This document shows, piece by piece, positions 1-8,865 of a stretch of 48,268 nt of DNA (its first letter is position 1; the number at the start of each line of letters is the position of its first letter). The position numbers and the translations under genes were made by a program. The notes under the pieces are model-generated. The model made no database searches. It was not told where the DNA came from and worked only from the letters and a program-made list of their open reading frames with translations. This DNA comes from Candidatus Vogelbacteria bacterium RIFOXYD1_FULL_51_18. GTDB lineage: Bacteria; Patescibacteriota; Minisyncoccia; Phycocordibacterales; UBA9988. The stretch is taken from the NCBI GenBank assembly GCA_001823095.1, contig MHTL01000008.1, positions 2,221-50,488 of the forward strand, written 5' to 3'.

Positions 1-25
1 CCAACAACCGAAAGGAGACAGTGGC

Positions 26-670
26 ATGAAGACCTACGAACCGATGGCTGGCGAGAACGTCAGCGAAACCGCCAAGCGAATGGTCGCTCTGGCGAAGAAG
101 ACGAAGGGACCCGTGACAGCGAAGTTCAACGACATCGCACTCACGGTCAAGCCCGGCGACAACCCCTACGCGATCGTGCAGTACTACCAGACCGAGTCGA
201 ATCGCCGTCACGAGGAGTACGTGAAGTCCCCGGAGTACAAGAAGCGGCAACGCGAGGCCAAGGAGGCCCAGCAACGCCATGACTTGATACTCAAGGGCGC
301 TCTCGCGGTCGCTCCCGAGAAGATGACGCTCCGAGACGAGGAGGGCTGGAAGAAGTCGGTCGCGGTCAACACGGACGGCTACGGCGGCGGAGTCATCAGC
401 TTCGCCGGGCGATGGGCACGTCTTATGGAAGGCCGGATGACCAACGGCGACACTCTCGAAGCGTGCGCAGACGAGGCTTCCTCGCTGGCGGACAACGAGG
501 GCATCACCGGCTTCATGTACGGGGCCGCCGTGTCCATTCTCTCGCAGGTGTGGATTCATGGCGAGCAACTCCGCCGCTGGCACAACCTCAAGACCCAGAT
601 CGGTCACGAGGGCGAGAAGGCCAACAAGAGCGGTGGCGTGCTCAACCCCGCGCTTCTGTCCCTCGGATAA
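26..670 (+). CDS. hypothetical protein, foreign-looking, 214 aa
   Basis: I do not recognise this 214-residue protein. It is soluble and charged, with no signal peptide or membrane segment; a basic helical stretch lies around residues 60-85 and a Gly-rich, more hydrophobic part around 118-180. The start is supported by a strong Shine-Dalgarno (AAAGGAG) about 8 nt upstream. Every lysine I checked is AAG and third positions are strongly G/C, unlike neighbouring housekeeping genes that mix AAA and AAG; the gene at 37180 shares this. It has its own terminator and is followed by the GC-rich repeat that also follows the 37180 gene. A phage or plasmid origin is inferred, not shown. The promoter lies off the window edge. 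Confidence 0.75.
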   Translation: MKTYEPMAGENVSETAKRMVALAKKTKGPVTAKFNDIALTVKPGDNPYAIVQYYQTESNRRHEEYVKSPEYKKRQREAKEAQQRHDLILKGALAVAPEKMTLRDEEGWKKSVAVNTDGYGGGVISFAGRWARLMEGRMTNGDTLEACADEASSLADNEGITGFMYGAAVSILSQVWIHGEQLRRWHNLKTQIGHEGEKANKSGGVLNPALLSLG

Positions 671-695
671 CGGCGAACGAAGGTTTGCCGTCAAT

Positions 696-738
696 AGGGC
701 TCCCCACGAGAAATCGTGAGTGGAGCCCTTTCTTTTTT
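696..738 (+). terminator. rho-independent terminator of the 26-670 gene
   Basis: AGGGCTCC (696-703) pairs with GGAGCCCT (722-729), with an inner CACGA/TCGTG stem, followed by a T-rich tract. It is a strong intrinsic terminator 26 nt after the stop codon. Confidence 0.85.
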
Positions 739-800
739 GATTTATCTCATTATTTTTCATATAATACATTTGTATTCACTTTGCGAATTCTTGGATTTAA

Positions 801-932
801 TGCCGCCAAAGAAAAACTTGAAATTGTCAGCGGTGCGGCTCCGCCGCCTTTCCGTCCGCCAGCTGGCGGATTCGCGGGGGGACTTCCTCGCCGCCGCAGG
901 CGGCGAAATGCGTTCGGACTAATTCAAGAATA
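801..932 (+). repeat. dispersed GC-hairpin repeat A, copy 1
   Basis: About 130 bp, starting with GCCGCCAAAGAAAAACTTG and ending with GCGAAATGCGTTCGGACT followed by AATTCAAGAATA. It contains GC-rich hairpins, including the perfect 16-bp palindrome TCCGCCAGCTGGCGGA at 855-870 and a CGCCGC/GCGGCG stem near 889-905. Related copies lie at 36810-36910 (opposite strand) and 37787-37913. The 671-993 gap holds this repeat, the terminator before it and a tRNA promoter after it; I see no gene there. Confidence 0.8.
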
Positions 933-949
933 CTGCACCATGTAGAAAA

Positions 950-978
950 TTGCTCCACTATCTTTTTTCTGTTACATT
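950..978 (+). promoter_or_regulatory. promoter of tRNA-Lys
   Basis: TTGCTC (950-955), a 17-nt spacer and TACATT (973-978) preceded by TG-N (extended -10). The predicted start is near 985, just before the tRNA at 994. Confidence 0.6.
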
Positions 979-993
979 TTATCTGTTCTTCAA

Positions 994-1069
994 CCGCCCA
1001 TAGCTCAGCTGGTAGAGCAGATGGCTCTTAACCATAAGGTCGGGGGTTCGAATCCCTCTGGGCGGACCA
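994..1069 (+). tRNA. tRNA-Lys(CTT)
   Basis: Full cloverleaf: acceptor CCGCCCA/TGGGCGG, anticodon loop CTCTTAA giving anticodon CTT, T-loop TTCGAAT, and CCA encoded in the gene. Confidence 0.95.
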
Positions 1070-1073
1070 AAAA

Positions 1074-1100
1074 AATCCGAAGTTAAACTTCGGATTTTTT
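1074..1100 (+). terminator. terminator after tRNA-Lys
   Basis: AATCCGAAG pairs with CTTCGGATT and is followed by a run of T. It lies immediately after the tRNA. Confidence 0.85.
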
Positions 1101-1115
1101 CTAGCCTCTAGAGTA

Positions 1116-1187
1116 AGGCACGGGAGGGACTCGGACCCTCGCATAGCGGTTTTGCAGACCGCCGCGTTACCCCTTCGCCACCGTGCC
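1116..1187 (-). tRNA. tRNA-Cys(GCA)
   Basis: On the minus strand: acceptor GGCACGG/CCGTGCC, anticodon loop CTGCAAA (anticodon GCA) and discriminator U73, as expected for tRNA-Cys. CCA is not encoded. Confidence 0.95.
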
Positions 1188-1201
1188 GTCTATATGCCCT
1201 C

Positions 1202-1233
1202 CTTCGTTCGCTGCGGCGAACTTCGGCGAGGCG
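1202..1233. repeat. short dispersed repeat (GTTCGC..GCGAAC), copy 1
   Basis: A 32-bp stretch beginning CTTCGTTCGC and carrying a GTTCGC/GCGAAC stem. It closely matches 34787-34818. Both copies are intergenic. Confidence 0.5.
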
Positions 1234-1236
1234 ATG

Positions 1237-1521
1237 TCAAACAACAGAACTCCCCACCACAAATTCCATGAAGGGGACGTGCATGAGCCGCGCGTGCTCC
1301 ATCATATAGCCGCGGAACTCTCGCCCCTGTCGCGTGAGGAATGACTGCGCTTCCCCCTCATGCTCATGGGGGAACACGGATACAAAAATGCGCGCCGTGC
1401 GCTGGTCGGAGGAGAGGCGCACATCCACGACTGTTAGAAGCGACTTTCCCGTCGTGTGCTCGGCGATGAAACCGGATGCAAGCTCCTGGATGAGCGACTC
1501 GGTGCGTTGCCTCTTCCTCAT
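1237..1521 (-). CDS. rbfA: ribosome-binding factor A
   Basis: A 94-residue RbfA, the KH-like protein that binds the 30S subunit and helps 16S rRNA 5'-end maturation. The family pattern is visible: an N-terminal helix with R..R.ESLIQELASGFI, then a VVDVRLSSDQRTARIFVSV strand, and a C-terminal half with R..YMMEHARLMHVPFMEFV. It is shorter than the usual 115-130 residues, ending soon after the last core strand, as often in CPR genomes. It follows infB by 15 nt on the same strand, the classic infB-rbfA order, so co-transcription is likely. Confidence 0.9.
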   Translation of the reverse strand: MRKRQRTESLIQELASGFIAEHTTGKSLLTVVDVRLSSDQRTARIFVSVFPHEHEGEAQSFLTRQGREFRGYMMEHARLMHVPFMEFVVGSSVV

Positions 1522-1536
1522 AGGTTTACTATATCC

Positions 1537-3057
1537 TTAGCGCTCTACAACCGCAACGACTTGGAGCTCATCACCAGGCGCCACCGCAATGTCGCACTTT
1601 ATGAGGCTCCCAAACTGGCTTCCTGCTTCCACCGCTCCCACCGTTGTGCGGTCCTTCTGCAATTCTGCAATGCGGCAACGGCCGACGTCATTTCCGCGGC
1701 GCATGAGACGCGCCTGCAAATCTCTCTTGATAACTCCCTCCAGCACTTCGCCGCCGATGACCTGCTTGCCTTTTTCCGTTGAAAAGATTTTCAGCACCTT
1801 TGCTCTCCCGATCACTTCTTCAACGGTAACCTTTGGCAGGCGCTCGGCAATTTTCTCCGCAAGCCACTTGCTCATCTTGTAAATAATATCAAAAGAGGCG
1901 ACAGTGATCCCGAGCTTCTCGGCTAAATCCTGCGCTCCGCGCTCTATCTTGACGTTAAAGCCGATGATGAGCGCGCGGGAGGAGGCGCTCGCCGTCCTGA
2001 TGTCATTTTCGGTAATTGACCCAACGCCCTCGTGGATGATGCGCACGCTCACTGCTTCAGTATTCTGCTTCTCTGCCTCTCTCTTGAACGCTTCCAGTGT
2101 TCCGTAGGTGTCTGCCTTCAGTGCGAGAGGGAGTTCAAATTGCTCTTCCGCTTTTGCGTCTCTCGCTTCTTTTCCGCGCTTCTGTGTTTCCAGTCCTTCT
2201 TGTTCTTCACAATACTGTTCCGCCTCTTTTTTATCCGCAAATGTCTTAAATTCATCTCCCGCCTGCGGCACAGAGCTGAAGCCGTACACTCGAACGGGCG
2301 AAGGGCACGAGGCCTCACGCACTGATGCACCGAGAAAGTTTTCAAGTTTTTTTACCTTTGCACTATGAACTCCAGCGGCTACGCAGTCGCCGAGGTGTAT
2401 GGTGCCGTCGCGCAGGATAAGCGTTGCAATCGGCCCTGCCTTGGAGTCAAGCGAGCTCTCCAGTACAAAACCCTGCGCCGGAGCGGCCACAGTTCCCTTT
2501 AGCGCTTCCATTTCAGCCACAAGAATTAGCATATCAAGCAGTTCGGGGACTCCCTCTCCTGTTTTTGCCGAGACTGCAACGCAGGGGATAGTGCCGCCGT
2601 AGCCCTCCACCAGCACCTCCGCTTCAGCAAGCGTTTGCTTTGCGCGCTCCACCGATGCGCCCGCCTTGTCTATTTTATTGATAGCGACAATATAAGGGGT
2701 CTTGCTCTCTGTAATAGCTTTGAGCGCCTCAAGCGTCTGGGCTTTGACTCCGTCATCAGCGGCGATGACAAGTATCACAATGTCGGCGATTGCCGCGCCG
2801 CGTTCCCGCATTGCCTGGAAGGCCTCGTGACCCGGTGTATCCAAAAAAGTGATGGTAGACTCCGCGTGTCTTACCTCATAGGCGCTTACATGCTGGGTGA
2901 TGCCGCCAGCCTCGCCCGCGGTTACATTTGCCTTTCTGATGTAATCAAGGAGTGTTGATTTGCCATGGTCAATATGCCCCAAGACTGCCACGATGGGGCC
3001 CCTGCCTGCCGGCAGGCAGGCCTGTTGCTCTTTCCTCTTGTCTTTTGCTGTATTCAT
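1537..3057 (-). CDS. infB: translation initiation factor IF-2 (short form)
   Basis: A 506-residue IF-2, the GTPase that delivers initiator tRNA to the 30S subunit and promotes subunit joining. G1 is GHIDHGKS (27-34), G3 is DTPGHE (73-78) and G4 is NKID (127-130), followed by domain II and the C-terminal tRNA-binding domain. The long N-terminal region of typical bacterial IF-2 (740-890 residues) is missing; the G domain starts almost at once. A 20-bp palindrome at 3001-3020 encodes ACLPAGR between the start and G1 and looks like an in-frame insertion. It lies between the DUF4446 gene and rbfA in one minus-strand run. Confidence 0.95.
   Translation of the reverse strand: MNTAKDKRKEQQACLPAGRGPIVAVLGHIDHGKSTLLDYIRKANVTAGEAGGITQHVSAYEVRHAESTITFLDTPGHEAFQAMRERGAAIADIVILVIAADDGVKAQTLEALKAITESKTPYIVAINKIDKAGASVERAKQTLAEAEVLVEGYGGTIPCVAVSAKTGEGVPELLDMLILVAEMEALKGTVAAPAQGFVLESSLDSKAGPIATLILRDGTIHLGDCVAAGVHSAKVKKLENFLGASVREASCPSPVRVYGFSSVPQAGDEFKTFADKKEAEQYCEEQEGLETQKRGKEARDAKAEEQFELPLALKADTYGTLEAFKREAEKQNTEAVSVRIIHEGVGSITENDIRTASASSRALIIGFNVKIERGAQDLAEKLGITVASFDIIYKMSKWLAEKIAERLPKVTVEEVIGRAKVLKIFSTEKGKQVIGGEVLEGVIKRDLQARLMRRGNDVGRCRIAELQKDRTTVGAVEAGSQFGSLIKCDIAVAPGDELQVVAVVER
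3001..3020. repeat. in-frame palindromic insert in infB
   Basis: Perfect 20-bp palindrome CCTGCCTGCCGGCAGGCAGG inside the infB coding sequence, read as CLPAGR. Near-identical palindromes lie inside topA (14155-14174) and dnaX (25860-25880). Confidence 0.85.
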
Positions 3058-3075
3058 AATAGCAGTGGCACATAC

Positions 3076-3522
3076 CTAGACCTTCGCGCGTGTGATTGCC
3101 TCACGCTCCTCGCGGGTGAGCTGGAACTCACTTTCGTAGGTCTTCACCGGCTTGGAGTATACGGAGACGCTGTCTCGCGAGTAGAGAGATGAGATTACCA
3201 CGCCATCCCCGTGCTCGTTGAGGAGCGCTGTTGCAAAACTCTGATTGCCTCCTGCGTCCGAGAAGGGATTAAAGCGCACTGTTTCAACTCCCTGGACGCT
3301 CCGCCGCACACGGGTGTTCATCTCCTCCATCCGCGCCTCAATCTTTTTATGCGTCGCGTCAAGCTCGTCCATGAACTTGCTCATGTCAATCAGCACATGC
3401 TCCAGACTGTGCGCATGTTTGCCGCGAAAGAGCTTTCCCAATCGTATCTCAAGCCAAACCACCCATCCGCTCAACACGGCAATGATGCCGATAAGCGCAT
3501 AGATGATGGTGCTCTGGTCCAT
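3076..3522 (-). CDS. DUF4446 family membrane-anchored protein
   Basis: About 148 residues from the chosen ATG at 3522: one N-terminal membrane segment (residues 6-25), a coiled-coil-like charged middle, and a C-terminal domain with the DUF4446 pattern (FNPFSDAGGNQSFATALLN, GDGVVISSLYSRD, VYSKPV, LTREEREAI). The molecular function of the family is unknown. The start at 3522 is preferred over an upstream in-frame one because a TATACT -10 lies 9 nt before it, like other promoters here. It diverges from the cysteine desulfurase gene and leads the infB-rbfA run. Confidence 0.8.
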   Translation of the reverse strand: MDQSTIIYALIGIIAVLSGWVVWLEIRLGKLFRGKHAHSLEHVLIDMSKFMDELDATHKKIEARMEEMNTRVRRSVQGVETVRFNPFSDAGGNQSFATALLNEHGDGVVISSLYSRDSVSVYSKPVKTYESEFQLTREEREAITRAKV

Positions 3523-3589
3523 ACCTAGAAGAGTATACTCATTTATGGTCATTTTGCAAAATATGTGGTCGCGTTTAGAATGCACCTAT

Positions 3590-4765
3590 ATGGAACGCAT
3601 TGATGCAGACTCCGCCGCCGCAACCCCTCTGGACCCTCGAGTCCGCTGTGCTATGGAGCGCGCGGCGGAGGCATGCGCTGGCAATCCCGGTAGCATCCAC
3701 AAGGAGGGAGAGCGTGCGCACGAGGAACTGGAACGGGCGCGGCGGAGCATTGCGCGCCTCATAGGCGCAAAGCCGCACGAGATTATTTTTACTGGCGGCG
3801 GCACCGAAGGGAACAACCTGGCGCTCTTCGGCATCGCCTACGGGAAAGAGCGCTTTGGAGGGAGCATCGTGACCAGTGCGATTGAGCACTCGTCGGTGCA
3901 AGAGCCCCTCCGAGAATTGCAGAGGAGGGGCTGTACTCTCATGGAATTGCCGTGTGACGCAGATGGCCATGTGAGAGCCGAGCAAATTCTGGAGGCGCTT
4001 GATTCACGCACATTTCTAATAAGCATTCACCTTGCCAATAATGAAATTGGGACTATCCAGCCCATACGCCAAATTGCCGAAGCGCTCCGGCGCTACCGCA
4101 AGGAGCATGCGAGCGTGTATCCCTATCTGCACACGGATGCTTGCCAGGCGCCGCGAACGCTCTCCATAATGGCAGAGACGCTCGGGGTGGATGCACTGAC
4201 CATCAGCGGCGCAAAAATTTACGGCCCGCGCGGCGCGGGCATTCTCTACGTGCGAGAGGGGACCAACCTTGCGCCACTCTTCTACGGCGGCGGGCAGGAG
4301 TATGGTCTGCGCGCGGGCACGGAAGATGTGTTGGCTTGCATCGGCCTTGCCGAGGCGCTTACAGTGTGCGCAGAGTTGCGCAATGAGGAACGGGAGCGAC
4401 TTACGCAACTGCGTGACGAACTGATTGACGCACTGCTTGCGCTTCCCGGCGTCGTGCTCAACGGGAGTCGTGGCAGAGAACGCCTGCCCCAGAACGTGCA
4501 TGTTTCTTTCAAGCACATTGCTGGGGAGCGCATGGTGGTGGAACTTGACCGACGCGGCATTGCCGCGGCAACGGGTAGCGCCTGCAGTGCGCGGACAAAG
4601 AGCGCTTCGCACGTCATCCGCGCGCTTGCCTCGCCAGAGGCGCCGTGGCGCGCGGAGGGAGCGCTGCGCCTCTCTCTCGGGCGCGATGCAACACACGCGC
4701 AGGTCCGGATGATTGCAGATACAATTTCTGATATACTGGACGCATGCACACACTTTTACCGTTAA
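3590..4765 (+). CDS. cysteine desulfurase (NifS/IscS family)
   Basis: A PLP-dependent enzyme of 391 residues that takes sulfur from cysteine for Fe-S clusters and tRNA thiolation. Visible are the GGGTEGNN cofactor motif (69-76), the PLP lysine K209 in TISGAKIYGP, and the catalytic C332 in TGSACSARTKSASHV. The length is normal. The start at 3590 is chosen because the protein then begins with the usual ID.DSAAATPLDPRV segment and a TAGAAT -10 lies 8 nt upstream. The 3' end overlaps sodA by 22 nt. No scaffold (IscU/SufU) gene is adjacent, so the sulfur acceptor is unknown. Confidence 0.93.
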   Translation: MERIDADSAAATPLDPRVRCAMERAAEACAGNPGSIHKEGERAHEELERARRSIARLIGAKPHEIIFTGGGTEGNNLALFGIAYGKERFGGSIVTSAIEHSSVQEPLRELQRRGCTLMELPCDADGHVRAEQILEALDSRTFLISIHLANNEIGTIQPIRQIAEALRRYRKEHASVYPYLHTDACQAPRTLSIMAETLGVDALTISGAKIYGPRGAGILYVREGTNLAPLFYGGGQEYGLRAGTEDVLACIGLAEALTVCAELRNEERERLTQLRDELIDALLALPGVVLNGSRGRERLPQNVHVSFKHIAGERMVVELDRRGIAAATGSACSARTKSASHVIRALASPEAPWRAEGALRLSLGRDATHAQVRMIADTISDILDACTHFYR

Positions 4766-5361
4766 ACTATGCGTACGACGCGCTGGAGCCACATATTGAC
4801 GCGCGCACAATGGAGCTCCACCATACCAAGCACCACCAAGCGTATATTGATAAACTCAATGCCGCGCTTGAAAAATATCCGGAAGGCGCCGCGTTATCGA
4901 TTGAAGAGCTACTTCGTAATTTGAAAGTAGCGCCGGAAGAAGTGCGCACGGCAGTGCGTAATCACGGCGGCGGGCATGCTAATCACTCATTTTTCTGGAC
5001 CATCATCGGGCCGGCGAGCACGTCGGGGACTCCGAGCGTCGCGCTTGTTGCCGCGCTCAATTCTTCGTTCGGCAGTATGGAAAAGTTTTGGGAGGCATGG
5101 CAGAGTAAGGCGCTCGGACTCTTCGGGAGCGGCTGGGTGTGGCTGGTGAAAGGGGGCGATGGTCTCTCCATCATAACTACCGCCAATCAAGATTCATCGA
5201 TTTCAGAGGGGAAAACTCCCATCCTCGCGCTAGATGTGTGGGAACATGCGTATTATCTCTCGTACCAAAACCGCCGCGCTGATTATGTGACTGCGTTTAA
5301 AAATGTGATACAGTGGGATGAAGTAAGCCGTCGTTTTGACCTTTCAATGAATTCAAGGTAA
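4744..5361 (+). CDS. sodA: superoxide dismutase, Mn-type
   Basis: A 205-residue Fe/Mn superoxide dismutase that converts superoxide to oxygen and peroxide. Metal ligands are H26 (ELHHTKHH), H81 (GGGHANHSFFW), D164 and H168 (DVWEHAYY). Q149 in TTANQDSS together with GGG before the second ligand is the pattern of manganese enzymes. An extended -10 (TGATATACT, ending 4737) lies 6 nt before the ATG, inside the upstream desulfurase gene, so it may have its own, possibly leaderless, transcript. The next gene starts directly after its stop codon. Confidence 0.95.
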   Translation: MHTLLPLNYAYDALEPHIDARTMELHHTKHHQAYIDKLNAALEKYPEGAALSIEELLRNLKVAPEEVRTAVRNHGGGHANHSFFWTIIGPASTSGTPSVALVAALNSSFGSMEKFWEAWQSKALGLFGSGWVWLVKGGDGLSIITTANQDSSISEGKTPILALDVWEHAYYLSYQNRRADYVTAFKNVIQWDEVSRRFDLSMNSR

Positions 5362-6135
5362 ATGAAAATGGACGACCTCAATCACGGCCAAATTGTACTC
5401 CTCACCATCTTGGTGAGTTTTGTCACGTCTATTGCAACAGGCATCGTAACCGTTTCTTTAATGCAGGAGGCGCCGACAACAGTCACGCAAACCATTAATC
5501 GAGTGGTTGAGCGCACTGTGGAGAAAATCATCCCCGGCGAGACTAAGACAGTCGTGCAAGAGGTGTCAAAAGTCATCAACGTGGACGATCTGGTGGTGGA
5601 AGCGGTAAAGAAAGCTTCTCCATCGGTGCTTACCATCTATAGCACACAGGGCACCTCAACCAAGGTTGGCTTTGTGGTGAGCAGCGGCGCCTACGTGGCG
5701 ACTGTTGACGGGGTAAGCGCCGCGGGCTCCTACGAGCTCCGTCGCACTGAAAAAGAGAAAATCGGGCTCAAGTTTGTAAAAAATGATGAGGAGAGCGGCA
5801 TCTCCCTCTATGCGCCGCTCTTCCCGGCACATGCGAGTGCGGCAGAGAAAAACCTTAATCCCATTGATTTTGCTGACTCGGAGACAGCCCCCGGCCAAAC
5901 TTCCATTGCGCTTGGCGCTACCGCAAATGGTGACAAAACACTCTCGGTAGGCATTATCACTAGTGTAACGGGGGCAACCAGCACAATGCAGAAAATCAGC
6001 TCGCAGGCGATTTCCGCGCAGGTAGTGGGCGGCCCGCTTATAGACATTCACGGCAAACTCATTGGGATCAATACGGCGGAAGGGAAGGCAGTCAGCGTTT
6101 TTGCGCTGAAGCGGGTACTTGACTCAATCAAGTAG
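5362..6135 (+). CDS. membrane-anchored trypsin-like protein lacking catalytic residues
   Basis: 257 residues with an N-terminal membrane anchor (about 9-35), a stalk rich in Val/Thr/Glu (40-75) and a C-terminal region with DegP/HtrA-like fold pattern: ASPSVLTIYS, then AISAQVVGGPLIDIHGKLIGIN. In active HtrA proteases the latter reads GNSGGPL; here Ser is Val, and the usual His-bearing motif (TNAHVV) is replaced by ATVDGVS. I infer a non-catalytic pseudoprotease facing outside, perhaps a binding or sensing protein. It starts immediately after the SOD stop codon and is probably co-transcribed with it. Confidence 0.75.
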   Translation: MKMDDLNHGQIVLLTILVSFVTSIATGIVTVSLMQEAPTTVTQTINRVVERTVEKIIPGETKTVVQEVSKVINVDDLVVEAVKKASPSVLTIYSTQGTSTKVGFVVSSGAYVATVDGVSAAGSYELRRTEKEKIGLKFVKNDEESGISLYAPLFPAHASAAEKNLNPIDFADSETAPGQTSIALGATANGDKTLSVGIITSVTGATSTMQKISSQAISAQVVGGPLIDIHGKLIGINTAEGKAVSVFALKRVLDSIK

Positions 6136-6176
6136 CGGTTGTACAATTTACTTCGGTGTAACGTATACACAAATAT

Positions 6177-8864
6177 ATGCCGCCATTTAATAATTTCACT
6201 ACAAAAGCGCGCGAGGCAATACGCCGCGCGCATGAACTTGCCATAGAGCGGGGGCAAAACCAGGTCAATCCGGTGCATCTTTTGGCGTCGCTCCTCCTGC
6301 AAGAGGAGAGCATCGTGCTCACCATCTTGGACAAGCTGGAGATAGACACCATGCTCCTCACTGATTACGTGCTGGACTCCATTGAGGCGCCCGAGGGCTC
6401 GTCGGTGCTCTCGCCTTCCTACCAGATATACCTCACCCAAGAGCTCGTGCACACCTTTGACCAATCGGGGAAAATTGCAGGGAATCTGCGGGACGAGTTT
6501 GTCTCCACCGAGCACTTCTTGCTCGCACTCTTGGAAGTACCTAGTCAAGCAAAAGAGATTCTCACGCGCTTTCGCGTGGGACGGGACGGGATAGTGCGCG
6601 TGCTGGAGGAGCTCAAGAGCGGAGGTATGGAAGAAGCCCGTAGCGGAAAAAAACTCCGCAATTTGGAAAAGTATACCAAAAACCTTACCGAGCTCGCGCG
6701 CGCGGACAAGCTTGATCCGGTCATCGGACGCGATGAGGAGATTAAACGCATCATGCAGATTCTCTCGCGTCGCACTAAGAACAATCCCATCCTCATCGGC
6801 GAGGCGGGAACGGGCAAGACCGCAATCGTGGAGGGGCTCGCACTGCGCATTGCGCACAATGATGTACCGGAGTCCCTTAAAGACAGGGAAATTGTCTCGC
6901 TTGACCTCGGGCTCCTCATGGCAGGGACCAAATACCGCGGCGAGTTTGAAGAGCGGCTGAAGAACATTTTGAAAGAAATTGAGCGCGCGGGGAACAAAAT
7001 CATTCTCTTTATTGACGAGATACACGCCATTGTGGGCGCCGGCGCGGCAGAAGGCGCCTTGGATGCGTCTAACATGCTCAAGCCCGCGCTCTCACGCGGC
7101 GAACTGCGCGCGGTGGGCGCGACAACTCTCAAAGAATACCAAAAGCATATTGAGAAAGACCAGGCGCTTACACGACGCTTCCAGCCCGTGCATGTGGAGG
7201 AACCCTCTCCTGATGACGCGGTTACTATCCTGCGAGGGCTGAAGGAAAAGTATGAATTGCACCATGGCATCCGCATCACGGACGAGGCGATTGTGGCGGC
7301 GGTGACTCTCTCCTCGCGCTACATCTCTGACCGCTTTCTCCCCGACAAGGCAGTGGACCTGATTGACGAGGCTGCCTCGGCCCTGCGTCTTGAACTTGAG
7401 AACAAACCGGAGACGCTGGAGAAGGCGCAACGCGACATCACGCGCCTGCGGGTGGAGCAGGAGGCGCTTAAGGAGGAGGTGAATTCGCACGCAGACACAA
7501 AGTCAAAGACGCGCATTAAGGACATTGAGAAGGAAATTGCAAATCTGCGCGAAAAGACGGGGGAGTTGGAATTGCGCTGGGAAAATGAGAAGGAGGCCAT
7601 CGGGGGCATCCGCGATATTAAAGAGAAACTGGAGAGCGCACGGGTGGAAGCGGAACGCGCCGAGATGAACACTGATCTCTCAAAAGCGGCGGAAATTCGC
7701 TACGGGCGCATCCCCGGGCTCAACAAAGAACTCAAGGCAAAGGAGGCGCGGCTCAAGAAGTTGCAGAGCTTCCGCAAAATCACCAAGGAGGATGTGACGG
7801 GGGAGGATATCGCATCCGTGGTCGCCCGCTGGACGGGCATCCCGGTGCGGCGCATGCTTGAGGAGGAGGCGGATAAACTCGGGCGCATGGAAGAGGAACT
7901 GGGCAAACGCGTGCTGGGGCAGGTAGAGACAATCAAGAAAGTGTCTGACGCAGTGAAGCGCTCACGCGCGGGCATGGCTGACCCCAAGCGGCCGATTGGC
8001 TCCTTCATCTTCCTCGGTCCCACTGGCGTGGGCAAAACCGAGCTCGCCAAGGCGCTTGCCGAATTTATGTTTAATGACGAAAAGTCGCTCATCCGCGTGG
8101 ATATGAGCGAGTATATGGAAAAGCACGCGGTCTCCAAGATGATTGGCTCGCCACCCGGCTATGTGGGCTATGAGGAGGGCGGCGCGCTTACCGAACTGGT
8201 GCGGCACCGGCCCTACTCGGTAGTGCTCTTTGACGAGATTGAAAAGGCGCACCCGGAGGTTTTCAACATCCTCCTGCAGGTCCTGGACGACGGACGGCTG
8301 ACCGACTCCAAGGGACGGGTGGTGAACTTCAAAAACACCATTATCATCATGACCTCAAACATCGGGAGCGATGTTCTCAATCGTCAAGGGGCGCTCGGCT
8401 TTAGCGAGGGGGGTGCGGTGCGCGACAATGCGACGGTGAAGGAGCGGATTATGGAGAACCTCAAGGAACGCTTCAAGCCCGAGTTCCTCAACCGTGTGGA
8501 TGACATCATCTTCTTCAATATCTTAAGCAAGGAAGTGCTCAAGGGGATTGTGGGCAATCAGATTGCGATTGTCTCCGCGCGCCTCAAGGCAAAAGATATT
8601 GAGCTTGAAGTGAGCGAGGATGCACTTAATTACCTCGGGGAAAAGGGCTTTGACCCCCACTACGGCGCGCGGCCGCTGAAGCGCCTCATTCAAGACAAGG
8701 TACTCAATCCGGTGGCGGAGTTCATCATTACGGCTAAGGTGCGCGGCGGCGGCGCGGTATCGGTAACCATTGTAAACGGCGAGCCTAAGGTGGAGCTCGT
8801 CCGCTCGGGAAAAGCCCGCGCCAAGCGAATCTCTGAAAAGCACCCCGAAGGCGCGATGGCGTAG
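6177..8864 (+). CDS. clpB: AAA+ disaggregase ClpB
   Basis: An 895-residue Hsp100 ATPase that threads aggregated proteins, normally with DnaK. Domains: Clp N-domain repeats (about 1-150), first ATPase domain with Walker A GEAGTGKT (208-215) and pore loop KYRGEFEER, long coiled-coil middle domain (about 405-525, the length that separates ClpB from ClpC), and second ATPase domain with GPTGVGKT (614-621) and pore motif GYVGYEEGG; the end carries HYGARPLKRLIQ. A TATACA -10 lies 7 nt upstream of the chosen start, with TTGTAC at 6139. A stem-loop follows the stop codon. Confidence 0.95.
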   Translation: MPPFNNFTTKAREAIRRAHELAIERGQNQVNPVHLLASLLLQEESIVLTILDKLEIDTMLLTDYVLDSIEAPEGSSVLSPSYQIYLTQELVHTFDQSGKIAGNLRDEFVSTEHFLLALLEVPSQAKEILTRFRVGRDGIVRVLEELKSGGMEEARSGKKLRNLEKYTKNLTELARADKLDPVIGRDEEIKRIMQILSRRTKNNPILIGEAGTGKTAIVEGLALRIAHNDVPESLKDREIVSLDLGLLMAGTKYRGEFEERLKNILKEIERAGNKIILFIDEIHAIVGAGAAEGALDASNMLKPALSRGELRAVGATTLKEYQKHIEKDQALTRRFQPVHVEEPSPDDAVTILRGLKEKYELHHGIRITDEAIVAAVTLSSRYISDRFLPDKAVDLIDEAASALRLELENKPETLEKAQRDITRLRVEQEALKEEVNSHADTKSKTRIKDIEKEIANLREKTGELELRWENEKEAIGGIRDIKEKLESARVEAERAEMNTDLSKAAEIRYGRIPGLNKELKAKEARLKKLQSFRKITKEDVTGEDIASVVARWTGIPVRRMLEEEADKLGRMEEELGKRVLGQVETIKKVSDAVKRSRAGMADPKRPIGSFIFLGPTGVGKTELAKALAEFMFNDEKSLIRVDMSEYMEKHAVSKMIGSPPGYVGYEEGGALTELVRHRPYSVVLFDEIEKAHPEVFNILLQVLDDGRLTDSKGRVVNFKNTIIIMTSNIGSDVLNRQGALGFSEGGAVRDNATVKERIMENLKERFKPEFLNRVDDIIFFNILSKEVLKGIVGNQIAIVSARLKAKDIELEVSEDALNYLGEKGFDPHYGARPLKRLIQDKVLNPVAEFIITAKVRGGGAVSVTIVNGEPKVELVRSGKARAKRISEKHPEGAMA

Positions 8865-8865
8865 C

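Noticed and set aside
412-945. Long plus-strand reading frame across the end of the first gene and repeat A
   Set aside because: It lies out of frame inside a real gene, then crosses the terminator and a GC-rich repeat; Arg/Pro-rich composition shows it is a shadow.
4016-4810. Long minus-strand reading frame opposite cysteine desulfurase
   Set aside because: It is the shadow of a strongly supported gene, with no family features and a Cys/His/Arg-rich random look.
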